A DNA stretch of 58,851 nt from Dehalococcoidia bacterium (GTDB taxonomy: Bacteria > Chloroflexota > Dehalococcoidia > UBA2979), in assembly GCA_003599735.1 (NCBI GenBank), contig QZJI01000036.1, positions 1 through 58,851 of the forward strand, written 5' to 3'. The notes beneath the pieces are model-generated. The model saw only the letters and a program-made list of their open reading frames with translations. It searched no databases and was not told where the DNA came from. Below are positions 1 to 9,299 of the stretch, one piece after another. The number at the start of each line of letters is the position of its first letter. Position 1 is the stretch's first letter. The position numbers and the translations under genes were made by a program.

Positions 1-8
1 CGGACAGC

Positions 9-42
9 AGGACGGGCCGCCGAGGAAGAGGCGGCCCGTCCT
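9..42 (-). terminator. Hairpin downstream of groEL
   Basis: A perfect 13-bp inverted repeat (9-21 against 30-42, 8-nt loop) lies 28 bases past the groEL stop codon. It fits the end of the groESL transcript. There is no clear U-run after it, so it may act as an mRNA 3' stabiliser or a weak terminator. Confidence 0.6.
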
Positions 43-69
43 GGGAGGGCCATCAGAGGGAGACGCGGA

Positions 70-1716
70 CTAGAAGTCCATGCCTCCCATACCGCCCATA
101 CCGCCCATGCCACTCATGTCCGGCATCGGCTTCTCTTGCTCTTCGATCTCGCCGACGGCCACCTCGGTCGTCAGCATCAGCGCGGCGATCGACACCGCGT
201 TCTCCAGCGCGACACGCGACACTTTCACGGGGTCAATAATGCCGAGCTTGAACATGTCGCCCATGCGGTCCTCGGCGGCGTCGTAGCCGACGTTCTTCGC
301 CGACTCTTTCACCCGGTCGACGATCACGGACGGCTCGCCGCCCGCGTTCTCCACGATCTGGCGGAGCGGCGACTCCAGCGCCATGCGCAGGATCCGCGCG
401 CCCGTGCGCTCGTCGCCCGTCAGCCGGTCGATGACCGCGTCAAGCGACTTCTGGACACGGATGAAGGCGACGCCACCGCCCGGCACCACGCCCTCCTCCA
501 CGGCCGCGCGGGTCGCGGAGAGCGCGTCTTCCAAGCGGAACTTCTTCTCGCGCACCTCGACCTCGGTGGCGCCGCCGGCCTTGATGACCGCCACGCCGCC
601 GGCGAGCTTCGCCAGCCGTTCCTGCATCTTTTCGCGCTCGAAGTCGGACTGGGTGTCCTGGATCTGGGCGCGGATCTGGCGGATGCGCGCCTGGATCGCC
701 TCGTCCGAACCGGCGCCCTCCACGATTGTGGTCTGGCCCTTGTCGGCGACCACGCGGTGGGCGTGGCCCAGATCCGCCAGTTGTACCTCAGTGAGCTTGC
801 GGCCCATGTCCCCGGTGATGAACGTGCCGCCCGTGAGGATCGCCAGGTCTTCGAGGATCGCCTTGCGGCGGTCACCGAAGGAGGGCGCCTTGATGAAGAG
901 CGGGTTGAACGTGCCGCGCATCTTGTTGACGACCATCGCCGTCAGCGCGTCGCCCTCGATGGTCTCGCAGATCACGACGAAGTTCTTGGAGACCTGGAGC
1001 ACCTTCTCGAGGATCGGCAGGAGCTCTTGCAGGCTCTCGATGGCGTAGTCCGTGATCAGGATGTACGGGTCGTCCAGCGCCGCTTCCATGCGGTCCGGGT
1101 TGGTGACGAAGTACGGCGAGGCGTAGCCGTTGTCGACCTGCAGGCCGTCCGTGATCTCAACTTCGTCGTCCATGCCGCGGCCGTCTTCGATCGTGATGAC
1201 GCCGTCCTTGCCGACCTGCTCCATCACGTCCGCGATCAGGTCGCCGATGCGGCGCTCGTTCGCGGAGATCGCGGCGACCGCCGCGATCGTCTCTTTGTCC
1301 TCGACTGGCACGGCCATCTTCTTCAGCTCGTCGATGGCGACGCGGAGCGCCTGCTCCATGCCACGCCGCAGGTAGATCGCGTTGGCGCCCGCGGCGATGT
1401 TGCGCAGGCCTTCGTGGTAGATCGCCTGGGCGAAGACGGTCGCAGTGGTCGTACCGTCGCCGGCGATGTCGTTCGTCCGGATCGCCACCTGCTTGACCAG
1501 CTGCGCCCCCATGTTGTGGAAGCGGTCCTTCAAATCGATCTCGCGGGCGACGGTAACGCCGTCCTTCGTGATCACGGCGGGCCCGTAGTTCTTGTCCAGG
1601 ACCACGTTGCGTCCGCGGGGGCCCAGGGTGGCCTTCACCGCGTTGGCGAGGATGTCAATGCCATGGCGCAGTTCGCGCCGGGCGTCGTCATCAAATCGGA
1701 GTTGCTTCGCAGGCAT
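70..1716 (-). CDS. groEL: Chaperonin GroEL (Hsp60)
   Basis: The 60-kDa chaperonin forms the double ring that folds proteins in an ATP-driven cycle with GroES in the cytoplasm. At 548 residues it has the usual length. The N-terminus carries the [12 protein letters not shown] segment, the ATP-site DGTTT motif is at residues 87-91, and the protein ends in the typical Gly-Gly-Met repeats before a final DF. It lies 92 bases downstream of groES and should be cotranscribed from the CIRCE-controlled promoter upstream of groES. The long open frames on the opposite strand are coding shadows. Confidence 0.98.
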   Translation of the reverse strand: MPAKQLRFDDDARRELRHGIDILANAVKATLGPRGRNVVLDKNYGPAVITKDGVTVAREIDLKDRFHNMGAQLVKQVAIRTNDIAGDGTTTATVFAQAIYHEGLRNIAAGANAIYLRRGMEQALRVAIDELKKMAVPVEDKETIAAVAAISANERRIGDLIADVMEQVGKDGVITIEDGRGMDDEVEITDGLQVDNGYASPYFVTNPDRMEAALDDPYILITDYAIESLQELLPILEKVLQVSKNFVVICETIEGDALTAMVVNKMRGTFNPLFIKAPSFGDRRKAILEDLAILTGGTFITGDMGRKLTEVQLADLGHAHRVVADKGQTTIVEGAGSDEAIQARIRQIRAQIQDTQSDFEREKMQERLAKLAGGVAVIKAGGATEVEVREKKFRLEDALSATRAAVEEGVVPGGGVAFIRVQKSLDAVIDRLTGDERTGARILRMALESPLRQIVENAGGEPSVIVDRVKESAKNVGYDAAEDRMGDMFKLGIIDPVKVSRVALENAVSIAALMLTTEVAVGEIEEQEKPMPDMSGMGGMGGMGGMDF

Positions 1717-1808
1717 GGATCCTCCGGTCGTGGCCCCCGCGGGGGCGAAGGGTTCCGCGGGCGCGCGCCCGCGCCTCCGTGGCGCTCAGTCGCGGTCTAC
1801 GTCGCGGT

Positions 1809-2135
1809 CTACTTCTTCTTCGCGGCCGCCTTCGGGGCAGCCTCGTCCAGCTTGGCAAGGACATCCTGGAAACGGATGACGATGTAGTCTTCCGAGTCCA
1901 CGGTCACTTCCTGGCCGGTGTACTTTTGGTACAAGATGCGGTCGCCTTCGGCGAGGTCCATGGTCTCCATGTGGCCCGCCTCGTTGACTTTGCCGGGTCC
2001 AGTCGCGACCACGATGCCGTGCTGGGGGGTCTCCTTCGCGGAGTCCGGGATCACGAGTCCAGAGGCGGTCATTTCCTCCGACTTCACCGGCTTAAGCACG
2101 ATGTGGTCCGTCACGGGGACAACCTTCGTCGCCAA
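1809..2135 (-). CDS. groES: Co-chaperonin GroES (Hsp10), TTG start
   Basis: GroES caps the GroEL cavity. The product is about 108 residues: a core matching Cpn10 (ATKVVPVTDHIVLKP at the start, the DYIVIRFQDVLA segment near the end) followed by a short Ala/Lys-rich tail. The open frame extends 50 codons further upstream to an ATG, but that stretch has no Cpn10 similarity and overlaps the CIRCE operator. I chose the TTG at 2133-2135 because AAGGAG lies about 9 bases upstream and the GroES fold starts there. Confidence 0.93.
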   Translation of the reverse strand: MATKVVPVTDHIVLKPVKSEEMTASGLVIPDSAKETPQHGIVVATGPGKVNEAGHMETMDLAEGDRILYQKYTGQEVTVDSEDYIVIRFQDVLAKLDEAAPKAAAKKK

Positions 2136-2278
2136 CGCACCAACTCCTTCACCACCCGGCCCCCGGATCGCGTCACGCGACCCGGTGCCGGCCCCACCAT
2201 TGCTTCGGGTGTCCGGGGGCGCACACTCGAGGGCTACCGCAGCCCATGAAGCGTGCACACCAGCCGATGCGCCGGATG

Positions 2279-2305
2279 TTAGCACTCACCCTCAGGGAGT
2301 GCTAG
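2279..2305 (-). promoter_or_regulatory. CIRCE operator (HrcA binding site) of groESL
   Basis: TTAGCACTC, a 9-base spacer and GAGTGCTAG match the CIRCE consensus TTAGCACTC-N9-GAGTGCTAA except for the last base. It lies about 145 bases upstream of the groES TTG start. HrcA binding to CIRCE represses class I heat-shock operons in many bacteria. hrcA is not in this window, and I could not identify convincing -35/-10 boxes beside the element. Confidence 0.93.
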
Positions 2306-2445
2306 TTCCCTCTCCGGGAATCCGGACGAAGCTGACTTTGCCCAAACGCCCAGCATCAACGGTCATCCTGACAGCCGTCGGAGAACCGTCACACACTGAC
2401 GACGGCGGCTATCCTGCACTGCAACCGCCGGAACATGGGATACCG

Positions 2446-3552
2446 ATGCCAGCCACCATCCTTACCGAACCGCCCGCCCACTACCGGCCGGATCCGGCGG
2501 AAGGCGCCTCCACCGTCGAGGCGCTGCCGGGAGAATCAGCGATCACGGCGGCATGGCTCCTTGGTCGTGTACCGGCGACGGTGCTGCCGTGGCCGCTGCT
2601 CCGTGCCGGGCGAGCCGGGCGCGGGCCGGGGCCGGACATCCGGGAGGCGATGGCGCTGCTTCCCAGCGGCGTCCTGGCCAGCGGGGATGTAGAAGTCCAC
2701 CGCGTCGCGACGGACTTCGTCCGCCACGGGCACGCGGCCGACCCGCGCTACGCCCGCCTGCTGCTCCACCTCGTCTGGCGCGACGACCGTCCGGCTGCGG
2801 AGCGGGGCGGGCCGGTGCGGCTGGTGGGCGGCGGGCTTGCCCCAACCGTCGCGCTCGAAGACACGCTGGGCAGCCTCGCCCGCCTTGATGCCGTGATCGT
2901 CCGCGGGCCGAGCGGCCGCTCAGAGCCCTGTGTGGACACCCACGCCACGCGAGGGGAGGCGGAGACGGCGGCCATACTGCGCGCCGAGGGACACCGGCGG
3001 CTCGCGGAACGGGCGTGGCGTACGCAGCGCCTGGCTGCCGAGGTGGGGTGGGAGGCGGCATGGCGCACGCTGCTGGACCGTGCCCTCGTTTCCTCCGCCG
3101 GACGGCGCGCCGAGGGCGCAGCGGCGCGCGTCACCGTGGCAGATGCTGTGACGGCGGCGGTGGCTGCGGAAAGTGGAGGTAACGACCTCGTGCGAGCGCT
3201 GGCGAAGACGGCCCGTGCCGCCGGTAGCCGCCCGGCAGTGCTGCTCGCCCCGGTGCGGCGCGCCGGGCTGGGCGAACGACGGGCACGGGAGGTTGGCTGG
3301 AACGCGATGTTGCCCCTCGTGGTCGCGCTTGCGGCCGCGTATGACGACCTCGGCCTCGCGCGCGCCGCGCATGCGCTGATCGAGGCGTGGCCCGCGCCGC
3401 CGCCGTATGGCCGCACGCAGGCGCTGGCGGGCCTCGTCAGGGTCACGCCACGGGACGCTCTGACAGCGCATGGCCTGCTGCGGATGCAAGAGCTGTGGTG
3501 TACGCGAGGCGGGTGCGGGCAGTGCCCGCTTTCGCCGGAGACAGCCGGCTAG
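2446..3552 (+). CDS. DUF2851 family protein
   Basis: A 368-residue protein of unknown function. It resembles the DUF2851 family: the segment GDVEVHR..DFVRHGH..DPRYARLLLHLVWRDD matches the family's conserved core, and the C-terminus has a CTRGGCGQCP cluster of closely spaced cysteines that could bind a metal. The frame is open much further upstream through antisense groES and CIRCE, so I start at the ATG at 2446. It is divergent from groESL and is followed by a strong terminator. No catalytic residues can be named with confidence. Confidence 0.75.
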   Translation: MPATILTEPPAHYRPDPAEGASTVEALPGESAITAAWLLGRVPATVLPWPLLRAGRAGRGPGPDIREAMALLPSGVLASGDVEVHRVATDFVRHGHAADPRYARLLLHLVWRDDRPAAERGGPVRLVGGGLAPTVALEDTLGSLARLDAVIVRGPSGRSEPCVDTHATRGEAETAAILRAEGHRRLAERAWRTQRLAAEVGWEAAWRTLLDRALVSSAGRRAEGAAARVTVADAVTAAVAAESGGNDLVRALAKTARAAGSRPAVLLAPVRRAGLGERRAREVGWNAMLPLVVALAAAYDDLGLARAAHALIEAWPAPPPYGRTQALAGLVRVTPRDALTAHGLLRMQELWCTRGGCGQCPLSPETAG

Positions 3553-3571
3553 CAAGCAACGAGGCCCAGAG

Positions 3572-3603
3572 GAAGGCCGCCCTCTCGGGCGGCCTTCTGT
3601 TTC
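3572..3603 (+). terminator. Rho-independent terminator after the DUF2851 gene
   Basis: An 11-bp perfect stem (3572-3582 against 3587-3597) with a TCTC loop is followed by CTGTTT. It starts 20 bases after the stop codon on the plus strand and sits between convergent genes, so it may also stop transcription of the minus-strand acyl-CoA dehydrogenase. Confidence 0.85.
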
Positions 3604-3629
3604 GTACGTACCCCCGATGAGGGCGGCGG

Positions 3630-4847
3630 CTAGCCGCGCGGAAGGCCCAGACCGCGCGTGGCGATGATGTTGCGCTGGATTTCGGACGTACCGGCGGCGA
3701 TCGTCGCGGAGACGGACGAGACGTATGAGTGCGTAAATGAAGCCCGGAATGCCGCGTACGGGCTCCGCTCGTCCCAGACGTTCGAGTGCAGGCCGAATGC
3801 CTTGATGCCCGTGTTCGCGAGACGCTGCACCAGCTCCGAGTTATAGAGTTTGGAGGTGGAGGCTTCGTAGTTCGGGATCAGGCCGCGGTGCTGCATCGAG
3901 ATGATGCGGAACGAGAAGTTGAAGAGCACTTCGCTCTCGATGTAGCGGTCGGCGATGTCCAACCGGATGCTCGGCTGCGCGGCGAGACGGGACTGCGATT
4001 TCCCGGCGCCCTTGGCATAGGCGATCATCCGGTCGATCGTTTTCCGTGCGGCCACGGCCCCCGTGATGTTGGAGCGCTCATAGTCCAGCAGGGTCATGCC
4101 CACGTACCAGCCGCGGTTCTCCTCGCCCACGCGGTTGGCGACCGGGATGCGTACGTCCTCGAAGAACGTCTCGTTGAAGTGGTGCTCCCAGGCCATGTTG
4201 ACCAACGGCCGGACAGAGATGCCCGGCGCGGACTTCGGCGTGAGGACGAACGAGATGCCGCGGTGCTTCGGCGCGTCCGGGTCCGTGCGGACCAGGACGA
4301 ACAGCCAGTCTGCGTTGTGCGCGCCGGAGGTCCATATCTTCTGGCCGTTTACCACGTACTCGTCGCCGTCACGGACGGCGCGGGTCTGCAGCGAAGCGAG
4401 GTCGGAGCCGGAACCTGGCTCCGAGTAGCCCTGCGCCCAAACGACTTCACCAGAGAGGATCTTGGGGATGTGCTCCTTCTTCTGCTCCTCGGTGCCGTGC
4501 ACCATGAGCATCGGCCCGAGCATGCCGACGCCCGAGCCGCCAATGCCCATGGCACCGGCCTTCGTCATTTCCATGTTGAAGATGAACTGCTCGAACGGGG
4601 TCAGACCCGCCCCGCCGTATTCCTTCGGCCACTGCGGCGCGACCCAGCCCTTGGAGCCCAGGGCGTCCGCCCACTCTTTGGCAGCGGTGGTCGCCTCGGC
4701 GTCACCACTCTTGCGATCGCTAAAATAGTCGTGGCCCGGGGAGAAACCCTCAGCGTCCATCTGGTAGCGCTTCGGCATCTTCGCCTTGATGAAGTCAGCG
4801 ACCTCTTTGCGGAAAGCGGCCTGTTCTGGCGTGTCGTTCCAGTCCAT
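3630..4847 (-). CDS. Acyl-CoA dehydrogenase (FadE-like)
   Basis: A flavoprotein that introduces a trans-2 double bond into an acyl-CoA and passes electrons to ETF. At 405 residues it has the family's normal length. The first signature YSEPGSGSDLASLQTRA is mid-protein, and the C-terminus carries GTSEIQRNIIATRGLGLP, the conserved FAD/substrate segment. Substrate chain length cannot be read from the sequence; the form resembles environmental FadE paralogues more than short-chain enzymes. It stands alone on the minus strand with no beta-oxidation partner nearby. Confidence 0.93.
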   Translation of the reverse strand: MDWNDTPEQAAFRKEVADFIKAKMPKRYQMDAEGFSPGHDYFSDRKSGDAEATTAAKEWADALGSKGWVAPQWPKEYGGAGLTPFEQFIFNMEMTKAGAMGIGGSGVGMLGPMLMVHGTEEQKKEHIPKILSGEVVWAQGYSEPGSGSDLASLQTRAVRDGDEYVVNGQKIWTSGAHNADWLFVLVRTDPDAPKHRGISFVLTPKSAPGISVRPLVNMAWEHHFNETFFEDVRIPVANRVGEENRGWYVGMTLLDYERSNITGAVAARKTIDRMIAYAKGAGKSQSRLAAQPSIRLDIADRYIESEVLFNFSFRIISMQHRGLIPNYEASTSKLYNSELVQRLANTGIKAFGLHSNVWDERSPYAAFRASFTHSYVSSVSATIAAGTSEIQRNIIATRGLGLPRG

Positions 4848-4976
4848 ATTCGTCCCCTTCTGCGCGGCTCGGCTCTCACGCCGCGGTCAGCCGGACAAAC
4901 ACCGGCCCGATTGTGGATGATAACGGTTTCCAAGATCTCCCGTGGCGGCGCAGGCATCCCCCGACATCAGGCTCAA

Positions 4977-6224
4977 CTAAGTGAGCGGTATTCCGGGGGC
5001 CGGGAAGCGTGCCGTCAGTTCGCGGACGGCCTTCGCCACCTGATCGCGCACACCCTCGTCCGCGGGAGCCTGGAGGATGCGGGCCATGCCCTGGCCGATC
5101 ACCCGCATCTCCGCCTCGCCCATCCCGCGCGATGTGATAGCGGGGGTGCCGAAACGGATCCCGCCGCCCTCGCGCGGGGGAAGAGTGTCGAACGGGATCG
5201 GGTTCGAGTTCACGACGATGCCGGCCGCCTCCAGTGCGTCAGCGGCCTGGACTCCGTTCAGGCCCAGCGGACGGACGTCCACGAGCACGAGGTGGTTGTC
5301 CGTGCCACCTGAGATCAGCACGATGCCCGCGTCCGTCAGTGCGGCGGCCAGCGCCTTCGCGTTGGCGACCACCTGGTTCGCGTGCTGGCGAAACTCCGGA
5401 GTCGCTGCTTCTTTCAGCATGACAGCCTTCCCGGCGATCACGTGCATCATCGGCCCGCCCTGCGAGCCCGGGAACACGCCGCGGTCGATCCGCTGCCGGT
5501 AGGGCCGGTCGCAGAGCACCATCCCCCCGCGCGGGCCGCGTAGCGTCTTGTGCGTGGAGGTGGTCATGATCGGCGCGAGCCCCACCGGGCTGGGGTGCGC
5601 ACCACCGACGATCAGACCCGCCAGATGGGCCATGTCCGCCATCAGCACCGCGCCCACCTCGTCCGCGATCGCCCGCGCGCGCGGGAAGTCCCACAGGCGC
5701 GGGTATGCGGTGGCCCCCACCACGATGATCTTCGGACGGTGCTCCTTCGCGACCGCCAGCATGTCGTCGTAGTCGACGAGGTGTGTCTCGCGGTCCACGC
5801 CGTAGGAGACGAAGTGGTAGAGCAGGCCGCTCGCGTTGACTGGCGAGCCGTGCGTGAGGTGGCCGCCTGCATCCAGCTTCAGCCCCATCACAGTGTCGCC
5901 CGGCTTCAGCAGGCCGAGGTAAACCGCCATGTTCGCCTGCGTGCCAGAATGCGGTTGCACATTGGCATGGTCGAAGCCGAAGAGTGCCTTTGCGCGGTCG
6001 CGCGCGAGGTTCTCCACATCGTCGACGAAGCGGTTGCCGTGGTAGTAGCGCGCGCCCGGGTAACCCTCGGCGTACTTATTGGTCAGTACCGAACCGACCG
6101 CCTCCATGACAGCAGCGCTGGCGTAATTCTCCGAGGGGATCATCTCCAGCACGGCCTGCTGGCGGCCTTCCTCGTGGCGGATCGCGGCGGCGACCTCCGG
6201 GTCGACCTGTTCCAGTGCGCCCAT
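4977..6224 (-). CDS. glyA: Serine hydroxymethyltransferase from internal ATG
   Basis: The PLP enzyme interconverting serine plus tetrahydrofolate with glycine plus 5,10-methylene-tetrahydrofolate. Starting at the ATG at 6224 gives 415 residues, the normal GlyA length. Its first residues (MGALEQVDPEVAAAIRHEEGRQ) are the usual GlyA N-terminus. GAGGAGG lies 5 bases upstream of this ATG, a strong ribosome site inside the longer frame. The PLP lysine is K226 in STHKTLRGPRGG, and the substrate loop MIPSENYAS is at about 29-37. I think free GlyA is produced from this site even if a fusion is also made. The folate genes folP and folK are elsewhere in the window. Confidence 0.9.
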   Translation of the reverse strand: MGALEQVDPEVAAAIRHEEGRQQAVLEMIPSENYASAAVMEAVGSVLTNKYAEGYPGARYYHGNRFVDDVENLARDRAKALFGFDHANVQPHSGTQANMAVYLGLLKPGDTVMGLKLDAGGHLTHGSPVNASGLLYHFVSYGVDRETHLVDYDDMLAVAKEHRPKIIVVGATAYPRLWDFPRARAIADEVGAVLMADMAHLAGLIVGGAHPSPVGLAPIMTTSTHKTLRGPRGGMVLCDRPYRQRIDRGVFPGSQGGPMMHVIAGKAVMLKEAATPEFRQHANQVVANAKALAAALTDAGIVLISGGTDNHLVLVDVRPLGLNGVQAADALEAAGIVVNSNPIPFDTLPPREGGGIRFGTPAITSRGMGEAEMRVIGQGMARILQAPADEGVRDQVAKAVRELTARFPAPGIPLT

Positions 6225-7451
6225 CACGTCCTCCTCGGCCTTACCCTGCGGAGGCCCGACGATACCGCGCGCCGCTGCCAGCGGCATCCCGCCGGACAGG
6301 CCCGGCTGCGGCCACGGACGCCCCTCACGGGCATCCTTCGCGTCCCACGCCCACTGGTTCACGAGCGGCAGGACGCCCCCGACAAGCGAGTGTCCGCCCA
6401 ACACGACGGGCACCGGCGAGGCCAGGGTCGCCTCCACCAGCGCGCGCAGCCGGAGATCCTCGATCGAGGCAGGGAGGCCCGCGTCGGCGGCAAAGCGGTC
6501 GGCGCGGGACGGGCGGATGCCGAGGTGGACGAGGGCGGGGCGAATGTCGATAAAGGCTGCATCACACCACTCCGGGAGCAGCGTGCCGAACACACGCGCC
6601 GGACCTGACTCCGCGATCAGCGCGCCGAGGATCGAGCGCGCGGTACCGTCCGCGTCGGTCCCTGCCGACTGCATGCCGCGCTCCTCCGCGAGCAGCCGTA
6701 TCCGGCAGGCGGATTCGCGCTCCAGGTAGTTCCAGGTCGCGGAGGAGACCCGGCCCGCCACCAACACCTCCGCCGTACGCTCGGTGAAGCATGCGGCGGC
6801 CCGTTCAAGCCTCGCCGTGTCCAACCGCGTCCCGGCGTCTCGAAGCGCCGCCCGCAGCCGGGGGCCGCCCCGCCCCGACAGCGCAAGCGCCGCGAGGTCG
6901 TTTGGGGTGTCGAGGTTGAACTGCGTCACCTGCGTCCGCGGCAGCTCGACCACCTCAACCTGATGCTGATCCCAGAGGCGGCGCGGGACCGCGTTGTCCG
7001 CCGCAGGCAGCGGGTCGAGCCGCGCGAGCAACGAGGCGGGCGCGAGCGCGTAGATGTCCGCGGAGAAGCGGTTGTTGGTCACGCAGCGGTCGCCGGACAC
7101 GCTGCCCAAGGCCTCCGCGATTGCACGCCAGTCTCTGGCCTCCAGCAGCGGCGCGCTCCCCGCCCCGGCGGTTGCGAACCGCTCGACGCGATAACGGCGC
7201 GTCCAGCCAGCCAGCCGTGCACCATAGTGGAACGGCGCACCGCCGGCCTCGGCATCGGTCTCGACGACGACACCAGAGGGCACACTGAGTACCGGAGCAC
7301 GGTCGGAGAGAAGAAACACACGGTCGTAAACACCGCTGGAGAGCGCGGTTTCCGCGCTGTCCAGCGCGCAGGCTTCCAGCACGGAGCGCATCCACTGTTC
7401 GAGGGGGGCGCCGTCCATCCCGCCGAGCAGGATCGCCAGGTCGAGGGACAT
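4977..7451 (-). CDS. Nucleotidyltransferase-like domain continuous with serine hydroxymethyltransferase
   Basis: One uninterrupted 824-codon frame. Residues 1 to about 190 resemble a GT-A/MobA-type NTP transferase: LAILLGG near the start, then a GAGSAPLL segment, then a QFNLDTPNDLAAL motif typical of such enzymes. Residues about 195-385 form a second region that I do not recognise. From residue 410 onward it is a complete serine hydroxymethyltransferase. No stop codon separates them, so the gene could make a fusion, or the two parts could be separate products using an internal start (see the nested glyA entry). The frame begins 13 bases after the stop of the PfkB gene, without a strong ribosome site. 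The function of the N-terminal half is not known. Confidence 0.7.
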   Translation of the reverse strand: MSLDLAILLGGMDGAPLEQWMRSVLEACALDSAETALSSGVYDRVFLLSDRAPVLSVPSGVVVETDAEAGGAPFHYGARLAGWTRRYRVERFATAGAGSAPLLEARDWRAIAEALGSVSGDRCVTNNRFSADIYALAPASLLARLDPLPAADNAVPRRLWDQHQVEVVELPRTQVTQFNLDTPNDLAALALSGRGGPRLRAALRDAGTRLDTARLERAAACFTERTAEVLVAGRVSSATWNYLERESACRIRLLAEERGMQSAGTDADGTARSILGALIAESGPARVFGTLLPEWCDAAFIDIRPALVHLGIRPSRADRFAADAGLPASIEDLRLRALVEATLASPVPVVLGGHSLVGGVLPLVNQWAWDAKDAREGRPWPQPGLSGGMPLAAARGIVGPPQGKAEEDVMGALEQVDPEVAAAIRHEEGRQQAVLEMIPSENYASAAVMEAVGSVLTNKYAEGYPGARYYHGNRFVDDVENLARDRAKALFGFDHANVQPHSGTQANMAVYLGLLKPGDTVMGLKLDAGGHLTHGSPVNASGLLYHFVSYGVDRETHLVDYDDMLAVAKEHRPKIIVVGATAYPRLWDFPRARAIADEVGAVLMADMAHLAGLIVGGAHPSPVGLAPIMTTSTHKTLRGPRGGMVLCDRPYRQRIDRGVFPGSQGGPMMHVIAGKAVMLKEAATPEFRQHANQVVANAKALAAALTDAGIVLISGGTDNHLVLVDVRPLGLNGVQAADALEAAGIVVNSNPIPFDTLPPREGGGIRFGTPAITSRGMGEAEMRVIGQGMARILQAPADEGVRDQVAKAVRELTARFPAPGIPLT

Positions 7452-7464
7452 CAGGGCGGACCGG

Positions 7465-8421
7465 TTAGCCGACGGACGCGTGGCGGGCGACGAGTTTGAC
7501 CACGACCTCGTCCGCGAGACGCTGTACGTCCTGCACGCGGCATTCGGCGCTGCCGGGCATCAGACAGCAGGCGACGCTGGCAGCCGCGCCCTGACGCAAC
7601 GCACGCTCCCAGCCCTCGTCCCGGCGCAGGCCAAGGAGCATCGCGGCAAGGAATGCGTCTCCCGCGCCAACGGCTGAGATGACTTCCACATCCGGCGCGC
7701 TGATCCGGTAGTCCGCCTCCGGCGTGAGCGCGACGGAACCCAGCGTGCCGCGCGTGACCACGACCGCCGCAACACCGAGGTGCCTGATCGTCTCAGCAGC
7801 CTCGAAGACCTCATCCTCCGTGTCGGTGGGGTCACCGTGGACGCGCTGGAGTTCGTGATGGTTGACCTTAATCACGGTCGGCCGCGCGCCGTATTCGAGG
7901 ACCTGCCGGACGACCACGCCGTCCGCGTCCAGCGCGGTCAGCGCCCCCGCACGTTCCGCTTCCTGAACCAGGCGCGCGTAGACATCGCCGGTGCACGGCG
8001 GCGGCAGCGACCCCGCGAGCACAAGCCAAGTGTCCGGTCGGAGCCGCCGGCGGATATTCGCAATCATCTCCTCGATGTCGTCCGGGTGTGCGTACGGTCC
8101 CGCCGCAGATAGTACGGTGTGGCGATGCTTCGACCGGTCAAGGATCGTGATGTTGGTGCGGGTGACGCCATCGAGGAACGTGAAGTCTACGCCGATGTTT
8201 TCGTCGCGCAGCGTGTCCTCGATCATGCGGCCCAGGTCGCCGGGCGCGAAGCCCATGGCCAGTGGCTCGTAGCCGAGTTCCTTGAGGACGCGCGCAACGT
8301 TGATCCCCTTGCCGCCGATGTCGCGGCGGATTGAGGCAACACGGTTCGTGTCGCCCTCGACGAAATGGTCGAGTTCGACCGTCTCGTCGATCGCGGGGTT
8401 CAGGGTCACAGTGATGATCAC
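7465..8421 (-). CDS. PfkB-family hexose phosphate kinase (1-phosphofructokinase-like)
   Basis: An ATP-dependent sugar kinase of 318 residues. The N-terminus ITVTLNPAIDETVELD and GGKGINVARVL are characteristic of the FruK/LacC branch of the PfkB family, which phosphorylates fructose-1-phosphate or tagatose-6-phosphate. The second PfkB signature includes GAGD at about 252-255, where the Asp is the catalytic base. The start codon is GTG, preceded by a GAGG-containing site. No PTS genes lie nearby, so fructose uptake cannot be assigned. It is followed closely by the glyA-containing frame. Confidence 0.87.
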   Translation of the reverse strand: MIITVTLNPAIDETVELDHFVEGDTNRVASIRRDIGGKGINVARVLKELGYEPLAMGFAPGDLGRMIEDTLRDENIGVDFTFLDGVTRTNITILDRSKHRHTVLSAAGPYAHPDDIEEMIANIRRRLRPDTWLVLAGSLPPPCTGDVYARLVQEAERAGALTALDADGVVVRQVLEYGARPTVIKVNHHELQRVHGDPTDTEDEVFEAAETIRHLGVAAVVVTRGTLGSVALTPEADYRISAPDVEVISAVGAGDAFLAAMLLGLRRDEGWERALRQGAAASVACCLMPGSAECRVQDVQRLADEVVVKLVARHASVG

Positions 8422-8483
8422 GCTGGAAACCTCACCCGCCCTTCGCGGGTGGTTCCAGTGTAGGCACGCCGGTCCGGCGCACG

Positions 8484-9215
8484 CTAATCCTCCCGCGCCA
8501 GGGCAAGGGCATAGACACGGTGAGTGCCGGCCGCCCGCAGCGCCCGCGTCGCCGCTTCAAACGTCGCCCCGGTGGTGGTGACATCATCGACCAGCAGGGC
8601 GCCCGCCGGCGGAGGTAAATCTGCTCCCGACGCCATGAATGCTCCCTGCAGATTCGTCGCTCGCGCCTCGGCGCCCAGACTTGCCTGCGGCGGGGTTTCC
8701 TGAATACGGCGAAGCCGCTTCGTATCCAGCGGGACGCCGAGGCGCCGCGCGACCTCACGGGCGACGATCTCCGCCTGGTTATATCCCCGCGTCCGGTATC
8801 GCCCGCGCGCGAGCGGGATCGGGACAACCACCTCGACCGCCCACTCCGCCGGCACTACCGCGGCAGCGGAGCGAGCGAGGGGCGGGAGCAGCGTGGTGAC
8901 CCCGCGAAACTTCGCTTCCAGGACGGCACGACGGGCATCCCCGCTGAACTCGAACGGCGTCCGCAGCCCGTCAAAGACAGGGGTGGCCGGCCCGCCGGCC
9001 GCGCAGCGCTCACACCACGCCCCGGGGCCTGGGCGCCAACAGCGGAGGCAACGCGGCGGTTCGGCAGCGGGCAGCCGTGCGAGGCAGCGCGCATGCAGCG
9101 CGGCACCAAAGCGGCCGCACACAAGGCAGCGCTGGGGCAGCAGGAACTCCGCCGCCTCCGCCCACAGCCGTCGCACCGGATGGTCGAATGCACCAATGTG
9201 GTGCACAGGCAACAC
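8484..9215 (-). CDS. comF: ComF-family phosphoribosyltransferase-like protein
   Basis: A 243-residue protein. The N-terminus has a zinc-finger-like cysteine set (CLVCGRFG..C, CLRC..CERC), and the C-terminal half is a type I phosphoribosyltransferase domain with the PRPP motif LLVDDVTTTGAT. ComF proteins are linked to uptake of transforming DNA and to single-strand DNA handling, though many bacteria carry the gene without known competence. The annotated start is GTG at 9215. A perfect TGCACCA-ATG-TGGTGCA inverted repeat at 9189-9205 lies in the first codons, so the true start could be slightly further downstream. Confidence 0.88.
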   Translation of the reverse strand: MLPVHHIGAFDHPVRRLWAEAAEFLLPQRCLVCGRFGAALHARCLARLPAAEPPRCLRCWRPGPGAWCERCAAGGPATPVFDGLRTPFEFSGDARRAVLEAKFRGVTTLLPPLARSAAAVVPAEWAVEVVVPIPLARGRYRTRGYNQAEIVAREVARRLGVPLDTKRLRRIQETPPQASLGAEARATNLQGAFMASGADLPPPAGALLVDDVTTTGATFEAATRALRAAGTHRVYALALARED

Positions 9216-9299
9216 TCATCGCCTCCGAGGCGTTAGCCTCATCACCCCAGCCGTACCGAGCAGCATGCCAGAAGACTGTATGCCAGAAGGATGTGCGCC

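Noticed and set aside
136-1887. 583-codon plus-strand frame opposite groEL
   Set aside because: It is antisense to groEL and groES, has no recognisable domain, and is a consequence of high GC codon bias.
2142-2285. ATG-initiated longer GroES
   Set aside because: The extension overlaps the CIRCE operator and lacks GroES similarity; the TTG has a proper ribosome site.
1918-2445. 176-codon N-terminal extension of the DUF2851 frame
   Set aside because: It runs antisense to groES and through CIRCE; no ribosome site or similarity supports it.
9189-9205. Inverted repeat at the comF start as an operator
   Set aside because: Perfect but short, it lies within the first codons, and there is no independent support for regulation.
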